Shown piece by piece: positions 39,308-48,570 of a DNA stretch of 64,000 bases. The DNA lies in assembly GCF_902712995.1 (NCBI RefSeq), contig NZ_CACTIB010000021.1:42536-106535 (forward strand), given 5' to 3'. The DNA is from Candidatus Mycoplasma haematohominis. GTDB taxonomy: Bacteria; Bacillota_I; Bacilli_A; Mycoplasmatales; Mycoplasmoidaceae. The notes beneath the pieces are model-generated. The model made no database searches and was not told where the DNA came from. It saw nothing but the letters and a program-made list of their open reading frames with translations. Numbering within the stretch: the first letter of the stretch is position 1; each line of letters begins with the position of its first letter. A program made the position numbers and the translations under genes.

Positions 39308-39535
39308 AGACTTTAGATAAAAGATAAACAAAAATTATTCAGAATTAAAAAAGAAGATTTAACAGTTAAATTGAGGCTCTAAATAAAAACATATAGAGCA
39401 TTTTTAGAAATTAATTTCTTTAGAAAAAATAAAAAATTTATCAATAATTTATCGTCTACAATAAGAAATATACATAATTTAGTTGACTTTCAAGAAATTT
39501 TGTTTATTGAAAATTACTAATATGCCACGCGAATT

Positions 39536-39552
39536 TCGAGTTTAGTTTTACA
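39536..39552 (+). promoter_or_regulatory. Conserved leader box CACGCgAATTTCGAGTT, copy 2
   Basis: Second copy of the element at 35579, 31 nt upstream of the MASPAA gene at 39584. The flanking 39440-39530 is also alignable to the first spacer. Confidence 0.5.
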
Positions 39553-39583
39553 TTCTCAAGATTTAAGTAAGTTTGAATCAAAT

Positions 39584-40054
39584 ATGGCATCACCAGCAGC
39601 AATAGGAGCCGGAGTTGGCGGAGGAGCAGTAGCTGTAGCAGGAACTAGTTATGCTGCGTATACTCAGTTGAGACCCTATGATAATTTTTTGGATTATGCT
39701 CAGAGGAATGGAAAAGTTTACATAGGAGGAGGAGAAGCTAGGAATATTAAGTCAGCAATAAAAAGCAGCTCTGATGTTTCAAGTGATGGTTATAAGAAGG
39801 ATTTGAAAGATAATTGGACAACAATAAAAGGGGATGATGCTAGCGCTTCTCAAGAAGGAGATATTGATGGAGCAGGAAAAACAGGAGATACAGACGAAGC
39901 TAAATTAAATAAATTAGCGACAGAAGTAAATACTTGATGCGAAAGCAAAAAAGAAAAAACACCTACTAAGACAGGGGATAGTATAGATTGATTAAAAGTA
40001 GGTCAAGATGCTAATTGAGTATTGTTTGAAAAGGTTTGTTTAGAGAAAAGTTAG
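39584..40054 (+). CDS. Anchored surface-type protein, MASPAA family (156 aa)
   Basis: The first 42 residues are almost those of 35628; after Tyr-Ile-Gly the two diverge. Asn-Thr-Trp-Cys-Glu (TGA at 39935) and Asn-Trp-Val-Leu-Phe-Glu-Lys-Val-Cys-Leu. First gene after a conserved spacer, like its paralog. Confidence 0.88.
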
Positions 40055-40069
40055 GGAAGTAAGAATCTT

Positions 40070-40606
40070 ATGTCAACTCAAGCAATAGGCGCTGCAGCGG
40101 CTGGAACAGTAGTAATAGGCGGAGGAGGAGCAACCATTGCTTATGCAGCAGGTGCATTTAATGGAGAGATTAAATATAAAAACTTTGGCGATTATGTAAG
40201 AAGAAGTGGGAAGTATAGATATATAGGTCAAGGGGCAACTGTTTCCGAAAATGATCCTACTGCGGAAAATATAAAAAAACTTTTGGAAAAGGAAAGCAGA
40301 GAAAACAAAGAAGATTATAGGAATAAATTAAAGGAACAAGAACCAGATATGAATTTGAATCCAACAGATGCAAGCACTCCAAAACCTTCTAAAGAAGATA
40401 TAAATTCTGCAGGACAAACAGAAAAAACAAATGAAACCGACAAAGTATCTAAGTTTGTAAGCAAATGATGTATACAAAATAAGACAAATAAACCAACACC
40501 TAGTGACGGAAAAGAGGAATTTACTGAGGAAAAAATAAAACAACATGCAAATTGGTCTAAGTTTGAAGCAGTTTGTTTAGAGCTAGTTTCAACAACAAAT
40601 AAATAA
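40070..40606 (+). CDS. Anchored surface-type protein, 'FDDYV' type (178 aa)
   Basis: Tyr-Lys-Asn-Phe-Gly-Asp-Tyr-Val and Tyr-Arg-Tyr-Ile-Gly-Gln-Gly, Lys-Phe-Val-Ser-Lys-Trp-Cys-Ile-Gln-Asn-Lys and Asn-Trp-Ser-Lys-Phe-Glu-Ala-Val-Cys-Leu-Glu. Closest to 36112. TAATG overlap with the next gene. Confidence 0.87.
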
Positions 40607-41091
40607 TGACATCACAAGCAGTAGGAGCAGGAGTTGTTGGAACAGCAGTAGTCGGAGGAGGCGGAACACTAGCTGCCTATGCAGCAGGCGCTTTCGGTAA
40701 AGATACTTATTTAACTCAAGCTAAGTCAGATTCAGAAATTAAGGAAAAAAAGGATTATATAGGAAACAATAAAAGCACTATTGAAGAGCGTTTGGGCGAT
40801 ACTTCTACACCTAAATATTGAGACATTGTAAAGGGAAAGTGAGACAATATGCTAGACGATACAAACACTTTAGGGAAGCCGTCTGGTGGTTCCAGCGCGT
40901 TGTTCGGAGACAACGATAAAGCAACAAACAAACTTAAGATAGCTACGTTTGTAAATAAATGATGCGAAAGCATTTCTAAAAAAGAGTTGAAAATAATTCC
41001 TAATTCTGAAGGAAATGAAAAAAATACATGAGAAGCTTTTAAAGAAGTTTGTTTTGTAGCAAAAGCAGTTTCATCAACCGTTGTATCTTAA
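40606..41091 (+). CDS. Anchored surface-type protein, MTSQ anchor (161 aa)
   Basis: Met-Thr-Ser-Gln-Ala-Val-Gly anchor; Thr-Tyr-Leu-Thr-Gln-Ala and Asp-Tyr-Ile-Gly-Asn-Asn, Lys-Tyr-Trp-Asp-Ile, Lys-Trp-Asp-Asn-Met, Asn-Lys-Trp-Cys-Glu and Thr-Trp-Glu-Ala-Phe-Lys-Glu-Val-Cys-Phe. Related to 28808 and 42632. TGA used for four Trp. Confidence 0.87.
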
Positions 41092-41094
41092 TTT

Positions 41095-41628
41095 ATGTCA
41101 ACTCAAGCAATAGGCGTTGCAGCGGTTGGTACAGCGGTAATAGGGGCAGGGGGTTCAGCCATAGCTTATGCAGCTGGAGCTTTTAATGGAGAGACTAAAT
41201 ATAGAAACTTTGATGATTATGTAAACAGAAGTGGAAAGTATGAATATATTGGTAAACTAGGAGAAGATACTGAGAGTGGTTCTATAAAGGAAAAAGTAAA
41301 AAGTTTTTTGCAGGACAGTAGTAAAAAAACAGCGTATAAGGGTAAGTTGAAAGACAGTATAAATGAGATTAGTGAGTCAGAAGTAGATAGCAGTGTCAAA
41401 CCAACTCAGGACGAAATAGATAAAACAATCGATAGTACAGACAGCACTGGTGCATTAGAAAAAACTTCTAAGTTTGTTCATAGTTGATGTAAGAAAAATA
41501 AAGATTTGAAACCTACACCAAAAGGCGGACAAGTTGATTTCAAAGAAGATGAGATTACAAGTCATGCAAGTTGAAATAGATTCAAAGTTCTTTGTTTAAA
41601 TGAGATAGTTAAAGCGGGTAATGTCTAA
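41095..41628 (+). CDS. Anchored surface-type protein, 'FDDYV' type (177 aa)
   Basis: Closest to 29282-29821: Tyr-Arg-Asn-Phe-Asp-Asp-Tyr-Val, Lys-Tyr-Glu-Tyr-Ile-Gly-Lys-Leu-Gly, Lys-Phe-Val-His-Ser-Trp-Cys-Lys-Lys-Asn-Lys. Both genes end with the same Asn-Val-stop that overlaps the next ATG by 8 nt, so gene and junction were copied together. Confidence 0.87.
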
Positions 41629-42091
41629 TCCCTTAGTAGCAGCAGCTGCAGGAACAGCGGTATTAGGCGGCGGAGGAGTAACCATTGCTTATGTTGCTGG
41701 CGCTTTTGAAATTAGATATGAAAATTTTGATAGCTATGTAAATAACGCACTTAAAGATACACACATATATGCAACACTCGATGATGCAAAATTAAAAACA
41801 AAATCTTCAGATACAAATACAACTTACGTAAAAGCTTTAAAAAAAATAGTTAGTACAACTGGATTAAGCGGAGTGGATAATACTTTACAAGAGAGTGATG
41901 TAGGTAATATTTCTACTGATAGTGGCAAATTAACAAAAATTACAACAAAGACAAAAGCTTGATGTACGGACAGAAAAAGTAAAAAACCAAAAGAAAAAGA
42001 CACCTGATGAACAGAATCTGCAATTAAATCAGATGAAGATTGAGCTACTTTTCAAACTGTTTGTTTAGAAGAGAAACCAAAACAACAATAA
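41621..42091 (+). CDS. Anchored surface-type protein, 'NALKD' type (156 aa)
   Basis: Met-Ser-Asn-Pro-Leu anchor start, then Tyr-Glu-Asn-Phe-Asp-Ser-Tyr-Val-Asn-Asn-Ala-Leu, Lys-Ala-Trp-Cys-Thr and Asp-Trp-Ala-Thr-Phe-Gln-Thr-Val-Cys-Leu-Glu. Subtype of 34906 and 38167 but behind a different anchor start. Overlaps the previous gene by 8 nt and the next by 1. Confidence 0.86.
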
Positions 42092-42618
42092 TGTCTACAC
42101 AAGCTATAGGAGCTGCAGCAGCTGGAACAGCAGTATTAGGTGGAGGTGGAGTAACCATTGCTTATGCAGCAGGTGCATTTAATGGAGAATCTAAGTATGT
42201 TGACTTTAATGATTATGTAATTAATGGTGGCGAGTTTCAATATTTCGGAAGCACTGAAAACGAAACAGATGATAACTCTATTAGTTCAAAAGTAAAAGCA
42301 CTTTTAAAAGACGCAACTAAGAAAACAAAATACAAGGAAAAGTTAAAAAACAACATAAAAGGAATTAGTGTTTCTGGCGAGAATAGCAATACTAAGCCAA
42401 ATGATGATGAAATAGATAAATCAGGCGAAGACTCTGATTCAGATAGTAGTAAGTTAAATAAAACCGCTAAATTTGTCCATGATTGATGCAAAAAAAATAA
42501 AATCACAAAGCCTATTGCAGGAAATGAAAAAACTAAATTTACTAAGCAAGAAATAAAAGAGCATAAGGATTGATCTAAATTTGAAGCTCTTTGCCTGGAA
42601 ATAAAAGGAAACAATTAA
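42091..42618 (+). CDS. Anchored surface-type protein, 'FNDYV' type (175 aa)
   Basis: The start within the preceding TAA is preferred to an in-frame Met 51 nt upstream. Tyr-Val-Asp-Phe-Asn-Asp-Tyr-Val, Gln-Tyr-Phe-Gly, Lys-Phe-Val-His-Asp-Trp-Cys-Lys-Lys-Asn-Lys and Asp-Trp-Ser-Lys-Phe-Glu-Ala-Leu-Cys-Leu-Glu. Related to 29282 and 41095. Confidence 0.87.
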
Positions 42619-42631
42619 TAAAAGATACTCT

Positions 42632-43135
42632 ATGTCTACACAAGCAATAGGAGCTGCAGCTGCCGGAACAGCAGTATTAGGTGGAGGTGGAGTAACCATT
42701 GCTTATGCAGCTGGAGCTTTCTCTGCATCAAAAACACAAGAGGAAGAAAGAGATACTTATTTAACTCAAGCTAAAAAAGAATTACAAGCAACTAAAGATT
42801 ACATTGGAAATGACAAAACCAGGATTCAAGGATTATTGTCATCTACTTCTGACACACCTGCCTATAAAACTACTTTAAGTGGGGTTTGGGGCAATATGAG
42901 TGAAACAGAATTGAAAACAAAAGATAGTTCTTTAGAAAAACCAGCAGATTCGGAAATTCAAGATAGCACCAAAGCAAGTTCAGTTGCTGATTATGTAAAT
43001 AAATGATGTACTCATATATCTAATAAACAATTGGATATTGTTCCGACAACATCAGATGCTAATAGAAATACTTGAGATGCTTTCAAAGCTGCTTGTTTTG
43101 CAGATAAAACTCCACCAACAGCCCCAGGAGCTTAG
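42632..43135 (+). CDS. Anchored surface-type protein, 'TYLTQ' type (167 aa)
   Basis: The anchor is identical in wording to that of 42091 (Val-Leu-Gly-Gly-Gly-Gly-Val-Thr-Ile-Ala-Tyr). Thr-Tyr-Leu-Thr-Gln-Ala-Lys, Asp-Tyr-Ile-Gly-Asn-Asp, Val-Trp-Gly-Asn-Met, Ala-Asp-Tyr-Val-Asn-Lys-Trp-Cys and Asn-Thr-Trp-Asp-Ala-Phe-Lys-Ala-Ala-Cys-Phe. Confidence 0.87.
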
Positions 43136-43138
43136 TTT

Positions 43139-43690
43139 ATGTCAACACAAGCAGTAGCTGGAGCAGCTGCCGGGGCGGCATTATTAGGAGGAGGCGGGAC
43201 ACTAGCAGCTTATGCAGCTGGAGCATTTAATTCAAAGGATAAAGATTGACAAGATACAACTTTTAAAGACTATGCAGCCCATTTGAACTTTAAATATATA
43301 GGAGAAACGGGCACTACAGCACCTGGAACTTTACCAACTAAAGAAAAAATAAAAACTAAGATAGATGGAGACTCTACAGGAATAGGATACAAGAAGTCTT
43401 TAAAAGATAATTGGGAAAATATGAAAGTAGGAGATGTTGACGAATCTTCAAAAAGTAAAAGGCCAAATGGAAACTTAGCAACTTTATTTCCCGCAGATAA
43501 TAATTGAAGCGAGAAAGAGAAAATTTCTGAATGAACGGAAGAATGATGTAAGGCTGTTGCCAATAAAACAGTTAAAGCTAAACTAACAAAAAACAATAAA
43601 ACAGAATGAAATACTGGTTTGTTTGAAGGTAATGTTTCTTGAAAAGCTTTTAAGGAGGTTTGTTTGGAAACAACGGTTAATTTAGGTTAA
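43139..43690 (+). CDS. Anchored surface-type protein, 'FKDYAAHL' type (183 aa)
   Basis: MSTQAVAG anchor as at 25456. Phe-Lys-Asp-Tyr-Ala-Ala, Tyr-Ile-Gly-Glu-Thr-Gly, Asn-Trp-Glu-Asn-Met, Leu-Phe-Pro, Glu-Trp-Cys-Lys-Ala-Val and Ser-Trp-Lys-Ala-Phe-Lys-Glu-Val-Cys-Leu. Last of its block; a 371-nt spacer follows. Confidence 0.87.
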
Positions 43691-44061
43691 TAAAAAGTCA
43701 TTTATATTGGCGAACTCATAGATTTTTCAATTCAGTATCTTAAATCGTTAAAGCAGTTAAAAAATAGATTGAAGGCTCTAATATAGAGAAATTAAATGAG
43801 TTATTTGATATTGTTGTTTGCGAAAATAAATATTTCAAACCCATATCTAAGTTAAGAATAGAAAAATATTTTTTATTTAATTTTAGGGTCTTTTGTTTTG
43901 GGGAAAATTTAAAAATTGCATAATATATATAAGACAAAAATTTGCAAATAATTAATTGTCTACGGTAGATAATACATAAAGTTAAGTTAATTTCTCTGAC
44001 ATTTATCTTACGGCTTTTGATTATCATGCTCCGAAAATTTTTTAGTTAATTTTGATAGTTT
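43691..44061. other. Intergenic spacer with conserved dyad
   Basis: No supported gene on either strand. It contains the TCTACGGTAGA dyad at 43959-43969, about 90 nt before the next ATG, and AT-rich stretches. The 43920-44000 part resembles the spacers before 35628 and 39584, so it probably carries the promoter for the genes that follow. Confidence 0.55.
43959..43969. promoter_or_regulatory. Palindrome TCTACGGTAGA in intergenic leader
   Basis: Perfect dyad apart from the centre base; companion of the one at 35508-35518. Confidence 0.45.
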
Positions 44062-44421
44062 ATGTCAACACAAACAATAGTTGCCGTGGTGGCAGGAACA
44101 GCAATTGCAGGAGGAACTGGAGCAAGTGTCGCTTATGCTGCAGGGGCTTTTTCAAGTGCAAAAAATGAAGCTAGTGAAACTCCATCAACGCCCGGAACAG
44201 TGGATCCTTCAGGAAGTAATGGGTCTGCTCAGGGTACTGGTGTTGAGCAATCTGGTTCATCACATCAAGCTTCTGGAAGTACATCAGGGCAAGGAGCTCA
44301 AACAGAAGTAGCATCTGGTTCTTCAAATGTGACAGAAACAAGGAGTGATAATGGGCAACAAGTTTCTGTCCCTTCACAACCTGCAAATACTTCTCCTGGC
44401 GCAGTAACACCATCAGCATAA
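44062..44421 (+). CDS. Anchor plus Ser/Gly/Thr/Gln-rich low-complexity tail (119 aa)
   Basis: Residues 1-30 are a standard array anchor (MSTQT start, Tyr-Ala-Ala-Gly-Ala-Phe end), but the ectodomain is about 85 residues of Ser, Gly, Thr, Gln, Pro and Val with no Cys, no Trp and few Lys. It is the first of three such genes (also 44905 and 45816) alternating with normal ones. Probably an unstructured surface protein (inference). Confidence 0.84.
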   Translation: MSTQTIVAVVAGTAIAGGTGASVAYAAGAFSSAKNEASETPSTPGTVDPSGSNGSAQGTGVEQSGSSHQASGSTSGQGAQTEVASGSSNVTETRSDNGQQVSVPSQPANTSPGAVTPSA

Positions 44422-44423
44422 AT

Positions 44424-44897
44424 ATGGCATCCCCAGCAGCAATTGGAGCAGGAATAGGTGGAGGAGCAGTAGCTGTAGCAGGCACTAGCTATGCAGCTTA
44501 CACTCAATTAAGACCTTATGATGATTTTTCAGATTATGCAAGAAGGAATTGGTTTAGTTTTATATACGAGACAGATGAAAAGATTAAAGAGAAGATAAGA
44601 AATGGCGGAGATGGTACTGCCGAGGGCTATAGAAAGTATTTAAAAGATGAGTTGGAATCTATAAAAGGAACTGGAGATGGAATGCTTACGGATGAAGATG
44701 TTACAAACGCCGGAAAAGATAATGACACAGGAGGAGCTAAATTAACTAAAGTAGTTGAGAAGGTTAAAGCTTGATGTACAACCGAAGAAAAGAAAAAGCC
44801 TCAAGGTGAGAATGGAAAAGTTGATTGATCAAAAATAGAAGCAGATGTTAATTGAAAGAAATACGAGAAATTATGTCTAGAACCGCCCAAGAAATAG
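44424..44897 (+). CDS. Anchored surface-type protein, MASPAA family (157 aa)
   Basis: Starts 2 nt after the previous stop. Thr-Gln-Leu-Arg-Pro-Tyr-Asp-Asp-Phe-Ser-Asp-Tyr-Ala-Arg-Arg-Asn-Trp, Lys-Ala-Trp-Cys-Thr (TGA at 44772), Val-Asp-Trp-Ser-Lys-Ile and Asn-Trp-Lys-Lys-Tyr-Glu-Lys-Leu-Cys-Leu. Unlike two paralogs it does not lead a transcription block. Confidence 0.88.
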
Positions 44898-44904
44898 TCT
44901 TATT

Positions 44905-45291
44905 ATGTCTTCGAAATTAGCTTTATCAGCAGCTGCAGGAACTATGATTGTTGGCGGCGGAGCTGCTGTAACTTATGGAGTTAGCAATTCTTTTAATAAA
45001 AATTCTGGATCTAAAACTTCCAAACCTAATGAAGGTTCAACCTCTGATCAAAATCAGATAGGAACTACTCTAGAAGGATCTAGTTCTGGTTCCGGAATAT
45101 CTCAGGATTCTGGTTCAAGATCAGGATCAAATCCTTCTAGTACGGTTTCTTCAGGGCAAGATGCACAACAAACAGTGAACGGGGACAATACAGGACAGCC
45201 CTCTTCAACAGGAAATCAAGGTTCAGGAGTTCCTTCTACACATGAAACAGGTGGTCAGACTACTTCTCAAGCAGGATCTTCTGGAGGATAA
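44905..45291 (+). CDS. Anchor plus Ser/Gly/Thr/Gln-rich low-complexity tail (128 aa)
   Basis: A divergent anchor (residues about 5-26, Ala-Ala-Ala-Gly-Thr-Met-Ile-Val-Gly-Gly-Gly) followed by about 95 residues dominated by Ser, Gly, Thr, Gln and Asn. No Cys or Trp. Second of the three interleaved low-complexity genes. Confidence 0.83.
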   Translation: MSSKLALSAAAGTMIVGGGAAVTYGVSNSFNKNSGSKTSKPNEGSTSDQNQIGTTLEGSSSGSGISQDSGSRSGSNPSSTVSSGQDAQQTVNGDNTGQPSSTGNQGSGVPSTHETGGQTTSQAGSSGG

Positions 45292-45303
45292 ATTAATAAT
45301 CTT

Positions 45304-45813
45304 ATGTCAACACAAACAATAGCTGCTGCAGTAGCAGGAACAGCGGTAATAGGAGGTGGCGGAGCAACTATTGCTTACGCAGCAGGAGCTTTTGATGCTA
45401 AGTATAGTGATTTTGATGACTATGTTAAGAATGGAGGCAAGTATAGATATATAGGTAGTTCTGGAACAGATAGAAGTCTTACAGAGGACAAAATAAAAGC
45501 TCATTTGAAAGATACAAATAAAGGAGATAGTTACAGAACCGCATTGACAGGAAAAATAGACAATATGAATTTGACTGGAACAAGCAACCCTTCTAAACCA
45601 AACGCAAGTGAAATAGGACAAGCAGGAAAAGAGGCAAGTGGAACCACAACAAATCTAGATAAAGTTGCTAAGTTTGTAAATCAGTGATGTGAGGTAACTA
45701 AGGTTAAAAAACCTGCAAATGCACAAGCAGGAGATAAGTTTAGAGTTAGTGATCTTGAAGCTGTGAGTGAATGAAATGCATTTGTTTCAGTTTGTGTAGA
45801 GGAAATTAATTAG
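45304..45813 (+). CDS. Anchored surface-type protein, 'FDDYV' type (169 aa)
   Basis: MSTQTIA anchor; Tyr-Ser-Asp-Phe-Asp-Asp-Tyr-Val, Lys-Tyr-Arg-Tyr-Ile-Gly, Lys-Phe-Val-Asn-Gln-Trp-Cys-Glu (TGA at 45685) and Glu-Trp-Asn-Ala-Phe-Val-Ser-Val-Cys-Val. Lies between two low-complexity genes, with 2-12-nt gaps. Confidence 0.87.
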
Positions 45814-45815
45814 AT

Positions 45816-46166
45816 ATGTCTAATCCTTTAGCAGCCGCTATAGCGGGAACAGCAATAGCCGGAACTGGAGGAGCAGCTATTGCCTATGCTGCTGGAGCTT
45901 TTGGTGGAAAGAAAGAAAGTTCAACTGTTAATGAACCTGCAACTAGACAAAGTGAACAATCTGGAGTTAGTCAAGATTCAGGTAATTCAGGTGGAGGAAC
46001 AGTAAATGCTGATCAACAACCTCAACCTTTAGCAGCTCAAGCTGGCAGTTCAGGCACTTCTTCTAGTACAGCTAAGACAAATGAAAATGGCGGAGATACT
46101 GCTGTAACAACAACTTCTGGAGATACAACCCAAGCTCAAACTCAGCCTCAATCCTTGCAGAACTAG
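45816..46166 (+). CDS. Anchor plus Ser/Thr/Gln-rich low-complexity tail (116 aa)
   Basis: MSNPLAA anchor start as at 41621, ending Tyr-Ala-Ala-Gly-Ala-Phe. The tail is Ser/Gly/Thr/Gln/Ala/Asn-rich and ends Gln-Pro-Gln-Ser-Leu-Gln-Asn. Third of the low-complexity genes; a 298-nt spacer follows. Confidence 0.84.
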   Translation: MSNPLAAAIAGTAIAGTGGAAIAYAAGAFGGKKESSTVNEPATRQSEQSGVSQDSGNSGGGTVNADQQPQPLAAQAGSSGTSSSTAKTNENGGDTAVTTTSGDTTQAQTQPQSLQN

Positions 46167-46464
46167 ATAAAAATTAAGTTTGTCCGTCTATAAGTTTTTA
46201 AAAAGGTTGTAGTTTGATGGTTTTTAATGAATATGAAGAAGAAAAGGCTACTTAATCAACAAATAAAAAATGGATCTAAATGCAGTTAGATTTGAATAAA
46301 GATTGTAGAGAATTTAAAGTTTTTTGTGTACAGGTAATTTTTCAATAAGGTTGATTTGTAGACAATTATTTGTATAGGGTAGACTTTATAGTAATTAGAT
46401 CTAGAAAGTGGTTTCATTTTTTTAAGAAATTGTTTATTAGATAGATTAATTTATATTTGACAAC

Positions 46465-46725
46465 ATGGCGCCTGGAGAAATAGTAGCTTTAATTATTGGT
46501 TTAATAGCTTTTTCTCTTCCTGCATACAATGGTTGTATGTGGTTGATCAAGTATAAGAATAGATCTAGAGATAAGGAAAATGAAAATCCGGATTATAGAG
46601 AAGGTTCAAAAGCTAAAGAGCCTGGAGCTATTAACAAAGTGATGGTTTATTGATTTAGTGGAAGATGATTGACAAATATTAAATATAAGTGGTCACAATT
46701 AATGAGAAAAATTCGTAGGTATTAA
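46465..46725 (+). CDS. Small membrane protein (86 aa)
   Basis: MAPGEI start with one hydrophobic segment about residues 6-27 (Leu-Ile-Ile-Gly-Leu-Ile-Ala-Phe), then a strongly basic tail with several Arg/Lys and Trp (two as TGA). It does not share the Trp-Cys motifs. Its TAA overlaps the next ATG by one base, so it leads an operon with 46725. Confidence 0.72.
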
Positions 46726-47207
46726 TGACAACTCAAGCAATAGGAGCAGCTGCCGTTGGCGCAGCAGTAATAGGGGGCGGCGGAACATTGGCTGCTTATG
46801 CAGTAGGAGCTTTTAGTGAAGTTAAGTATTTAGACTTTAATGATTATTTTGTTAAGGTTTTTGTCAAGGAATATCAGCTTATAAACTTAGATGATCATTC
46901 TGCTATAGAGGGGAAAATAAAAAATACTACAAGCGGTAACCTATACAAAAAACTGCTAGGAAATCATTGAGATAATATGCAAGAAGGAGGTTTTACTGTT
47001 ACTGATCCTTCAACTAAGCCATCTAAAGAGGATGTGGAAGGAACTGGTAAAGAAGCTGCAGTGGCTAAATGAACTAAAGAGTGATGTAAAGCAAGAAAAG
47101 ACAAAAAGTCAACAGCAGAAGATAAGAAATGGACTAAGTCTATAATAGATGCTGATAAGGAGTGACAAGCATTTTTTGCAGTTTGCTTGGAGAAAAAATC
47201 AAGTTAA
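46725..47207 (+). CDS. Anchored surface-type protein, variant 'FNDYF' type (160 aa)
   Basis: Met-Thr-Thr-Gln-Ala-Ile-Gly anchor, Leu-Asp-Phe-Asn-Asp-Tyr-Phe, then Asn-His-Trp-Asp-Asn-Met, Glu-Trp-Cys-Lys and Glu-Trp-Gln-Ala-Phe-Phe-Ala-Val-Cys-Leu-Glu. The opening is of the FDDYV kind and the end of another, so it is a mosaic. Confidence 0.86.
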
Positions 47208-47230
47208 TAATTTGGAATATTAAATAAGCT

Positions 47231-47701
47231 ATGGCATCACCGGCAGCAATAGGAGCAGGAGTTGGAGGGGGAGTAGTCGCTTTAGCTGGGACTAGTTATG
47301 CTGCTTATACACAATTAAGACCCTATGATGATTTTTTAGATTATGCCAATAGAAATTGGTTGGTTTATATAGGAGATACCGCTAATGGTTTCAAGAATAA
47401 GATATCTGCTGATACGGGAGATGGAACTCAAAATGGTTATAGGAAGATTTTGAGTGAGAAATTGAATTTAATTAGTGGAACTGATAATCAAATCAATGCA
47501 GATGATATTCAAAAAGCAGGCAAAGATGCAGATGATTCAGATAAAGCAAAATTAAACAAGGTGGCAAAAAAAGTAAGAGATTGGTGTGAGAGTAATAAGA
47601 CAAAAGGATCTAAGTCTACTGATAATGTGAATTGAGCTTCAATAAAAGAAAACGCTGATTGACAAAATTTCGAGCGATTGTGTTTAGAGACTTCTAAATA
47701 G
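47231..47701 (+). CDS. Anchored surface-type protein, MASPAA family (156 aa)
   Basis: Last gene of the large array. Thr-Gln-Leu-Arg-Pro-Tyr-Asp-Asp-Phe-Leu-Asp-Tyr-Ala, Arg-Asp-Trp-Cys-Glu (TGG here), Val-Asn-Trp-Ala-Ser (TGA) and Asp-Trp-Gln-Asn-Phe-Glu-Arg-Leu-Cys-Leu. The ectodomain is the closest match to the chimera at 32372. Converges on the - strand gene at 47719. Confidence 0.88.
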
Positions 47702-47718
47702 TCTTAATTTTTAAAGGA

Positions 47719-48396
47719 TTATTTTCTCCCGGTTCAGTTACTTTTTTTAGTTTTTATATCGTTGTAATAAGGCCAACTTGCCGGAACTTTTTCATCTTTT
47801 CCTTCTTCAGAACAGGCAACCCAAGCATCTCTAAAATATCTGCCTTTTTTCTCTTCATCATCAACAGTTGTGTCAGATTTATTCAAAAACTTTACTACAT
47901 GTTTTTCTCAATAGTTAATATCTGAAGTTCTAGACAAGACAAAACGAGATAGATTTCTGCATTCTTGATAGAAGTTTTCCATGTATTTTTGATCTTCTCC
48001 TTTATTTAATTCTTTGATTTTTGCTTTGGCGGTCTCTTTATCGCTAGTTTCTGTTTTTAGCAATGTGCTTGGAATCAATAATCCAAATCTGTAACTTTTA
48101 TTTTCATTTCTTTTTGCGTACATTTCCGCAAACCTATCTTCTCATAATCCTTTTTCAGTCGCATCCAAATTTTTATAACTGTCAGATTTTGTAACTCTTA
48201 AACCTTTTTGATTTCCACTAGTTACAAAGATTTCAGCAAAAGAAAAACCTATTTTTTGTTGTAATTTATCGGCGGATTTATCATTAAATTTTTCGTTTTG
48301 AAAACTCTTTTTAGCTTGTATAGTTCCGACTGAACTTGTTGCTAATATAGCTCCGCCTCCTAATCCTAGTTTGGCGTATGAAGGTATTAGTTCCAT
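47719..48396 (-). CDS. Exported-type protein, FYQECRNLS family (225 aa)
   Basis: Anchor about residues 8-26 (Leu-Gly-Leu-Gly-Gly-Gly-Ala-Ile-Leu-Ala). The middle has Trp-Glu-Asp-Arg-Phe-Ala (TGA) and a Phe-Tyr-Gln-Glu-Cys-Arg-Asn-Leu-Ser motif near 145; the C-terminus has Phe-Arg-Asp-Ala-Trp-Val-Ala-Cys and Trp-Pro-Tyr. These features recur in 48571-49239 and, more loosely, in the hsdS-associated gene at 57519. Function unknown. Confidence 0.85.
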
Positions 48397-48570
48397 GATT
48401 ATTTTTTTGGTTGTACGCTTTTATTTATTTAAGCAGAGAGCAAAAAAGTTTTTAAGATTAGAGAAAAAAATTTGATTTAAGTGTGACTATTTTTGATGGA
48501 CTAAGTACTTTTTATAAGTAATACTTTTGTTGTTTGGGAAGGCTAGAAATTTACTTGAATTATTTACTTT

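Noticed and set aside
43740..44027. Open frame on the - strand in the spacer (95 codons)
   Set aside because: AT-rich composition without family resemblance, signal or ribosome-binding site; the region aligns with other promoter spacers.
181..47701. Apparent mass of pseudogenes: frames broken by in-frame TGA
   Set aside because: The continuation after each TGA aligns with paralogs and the TGA falls on conserved Trp sites, so TGA is Trp in this organism and the genes are intact.
22890..47701. CRISPR-like array of regular repeats
   Set aside because: The repeated segments are the anchor codons of paralogous genes spaced by about 500 bp of coding sequence, not short direct repeats with spacers.
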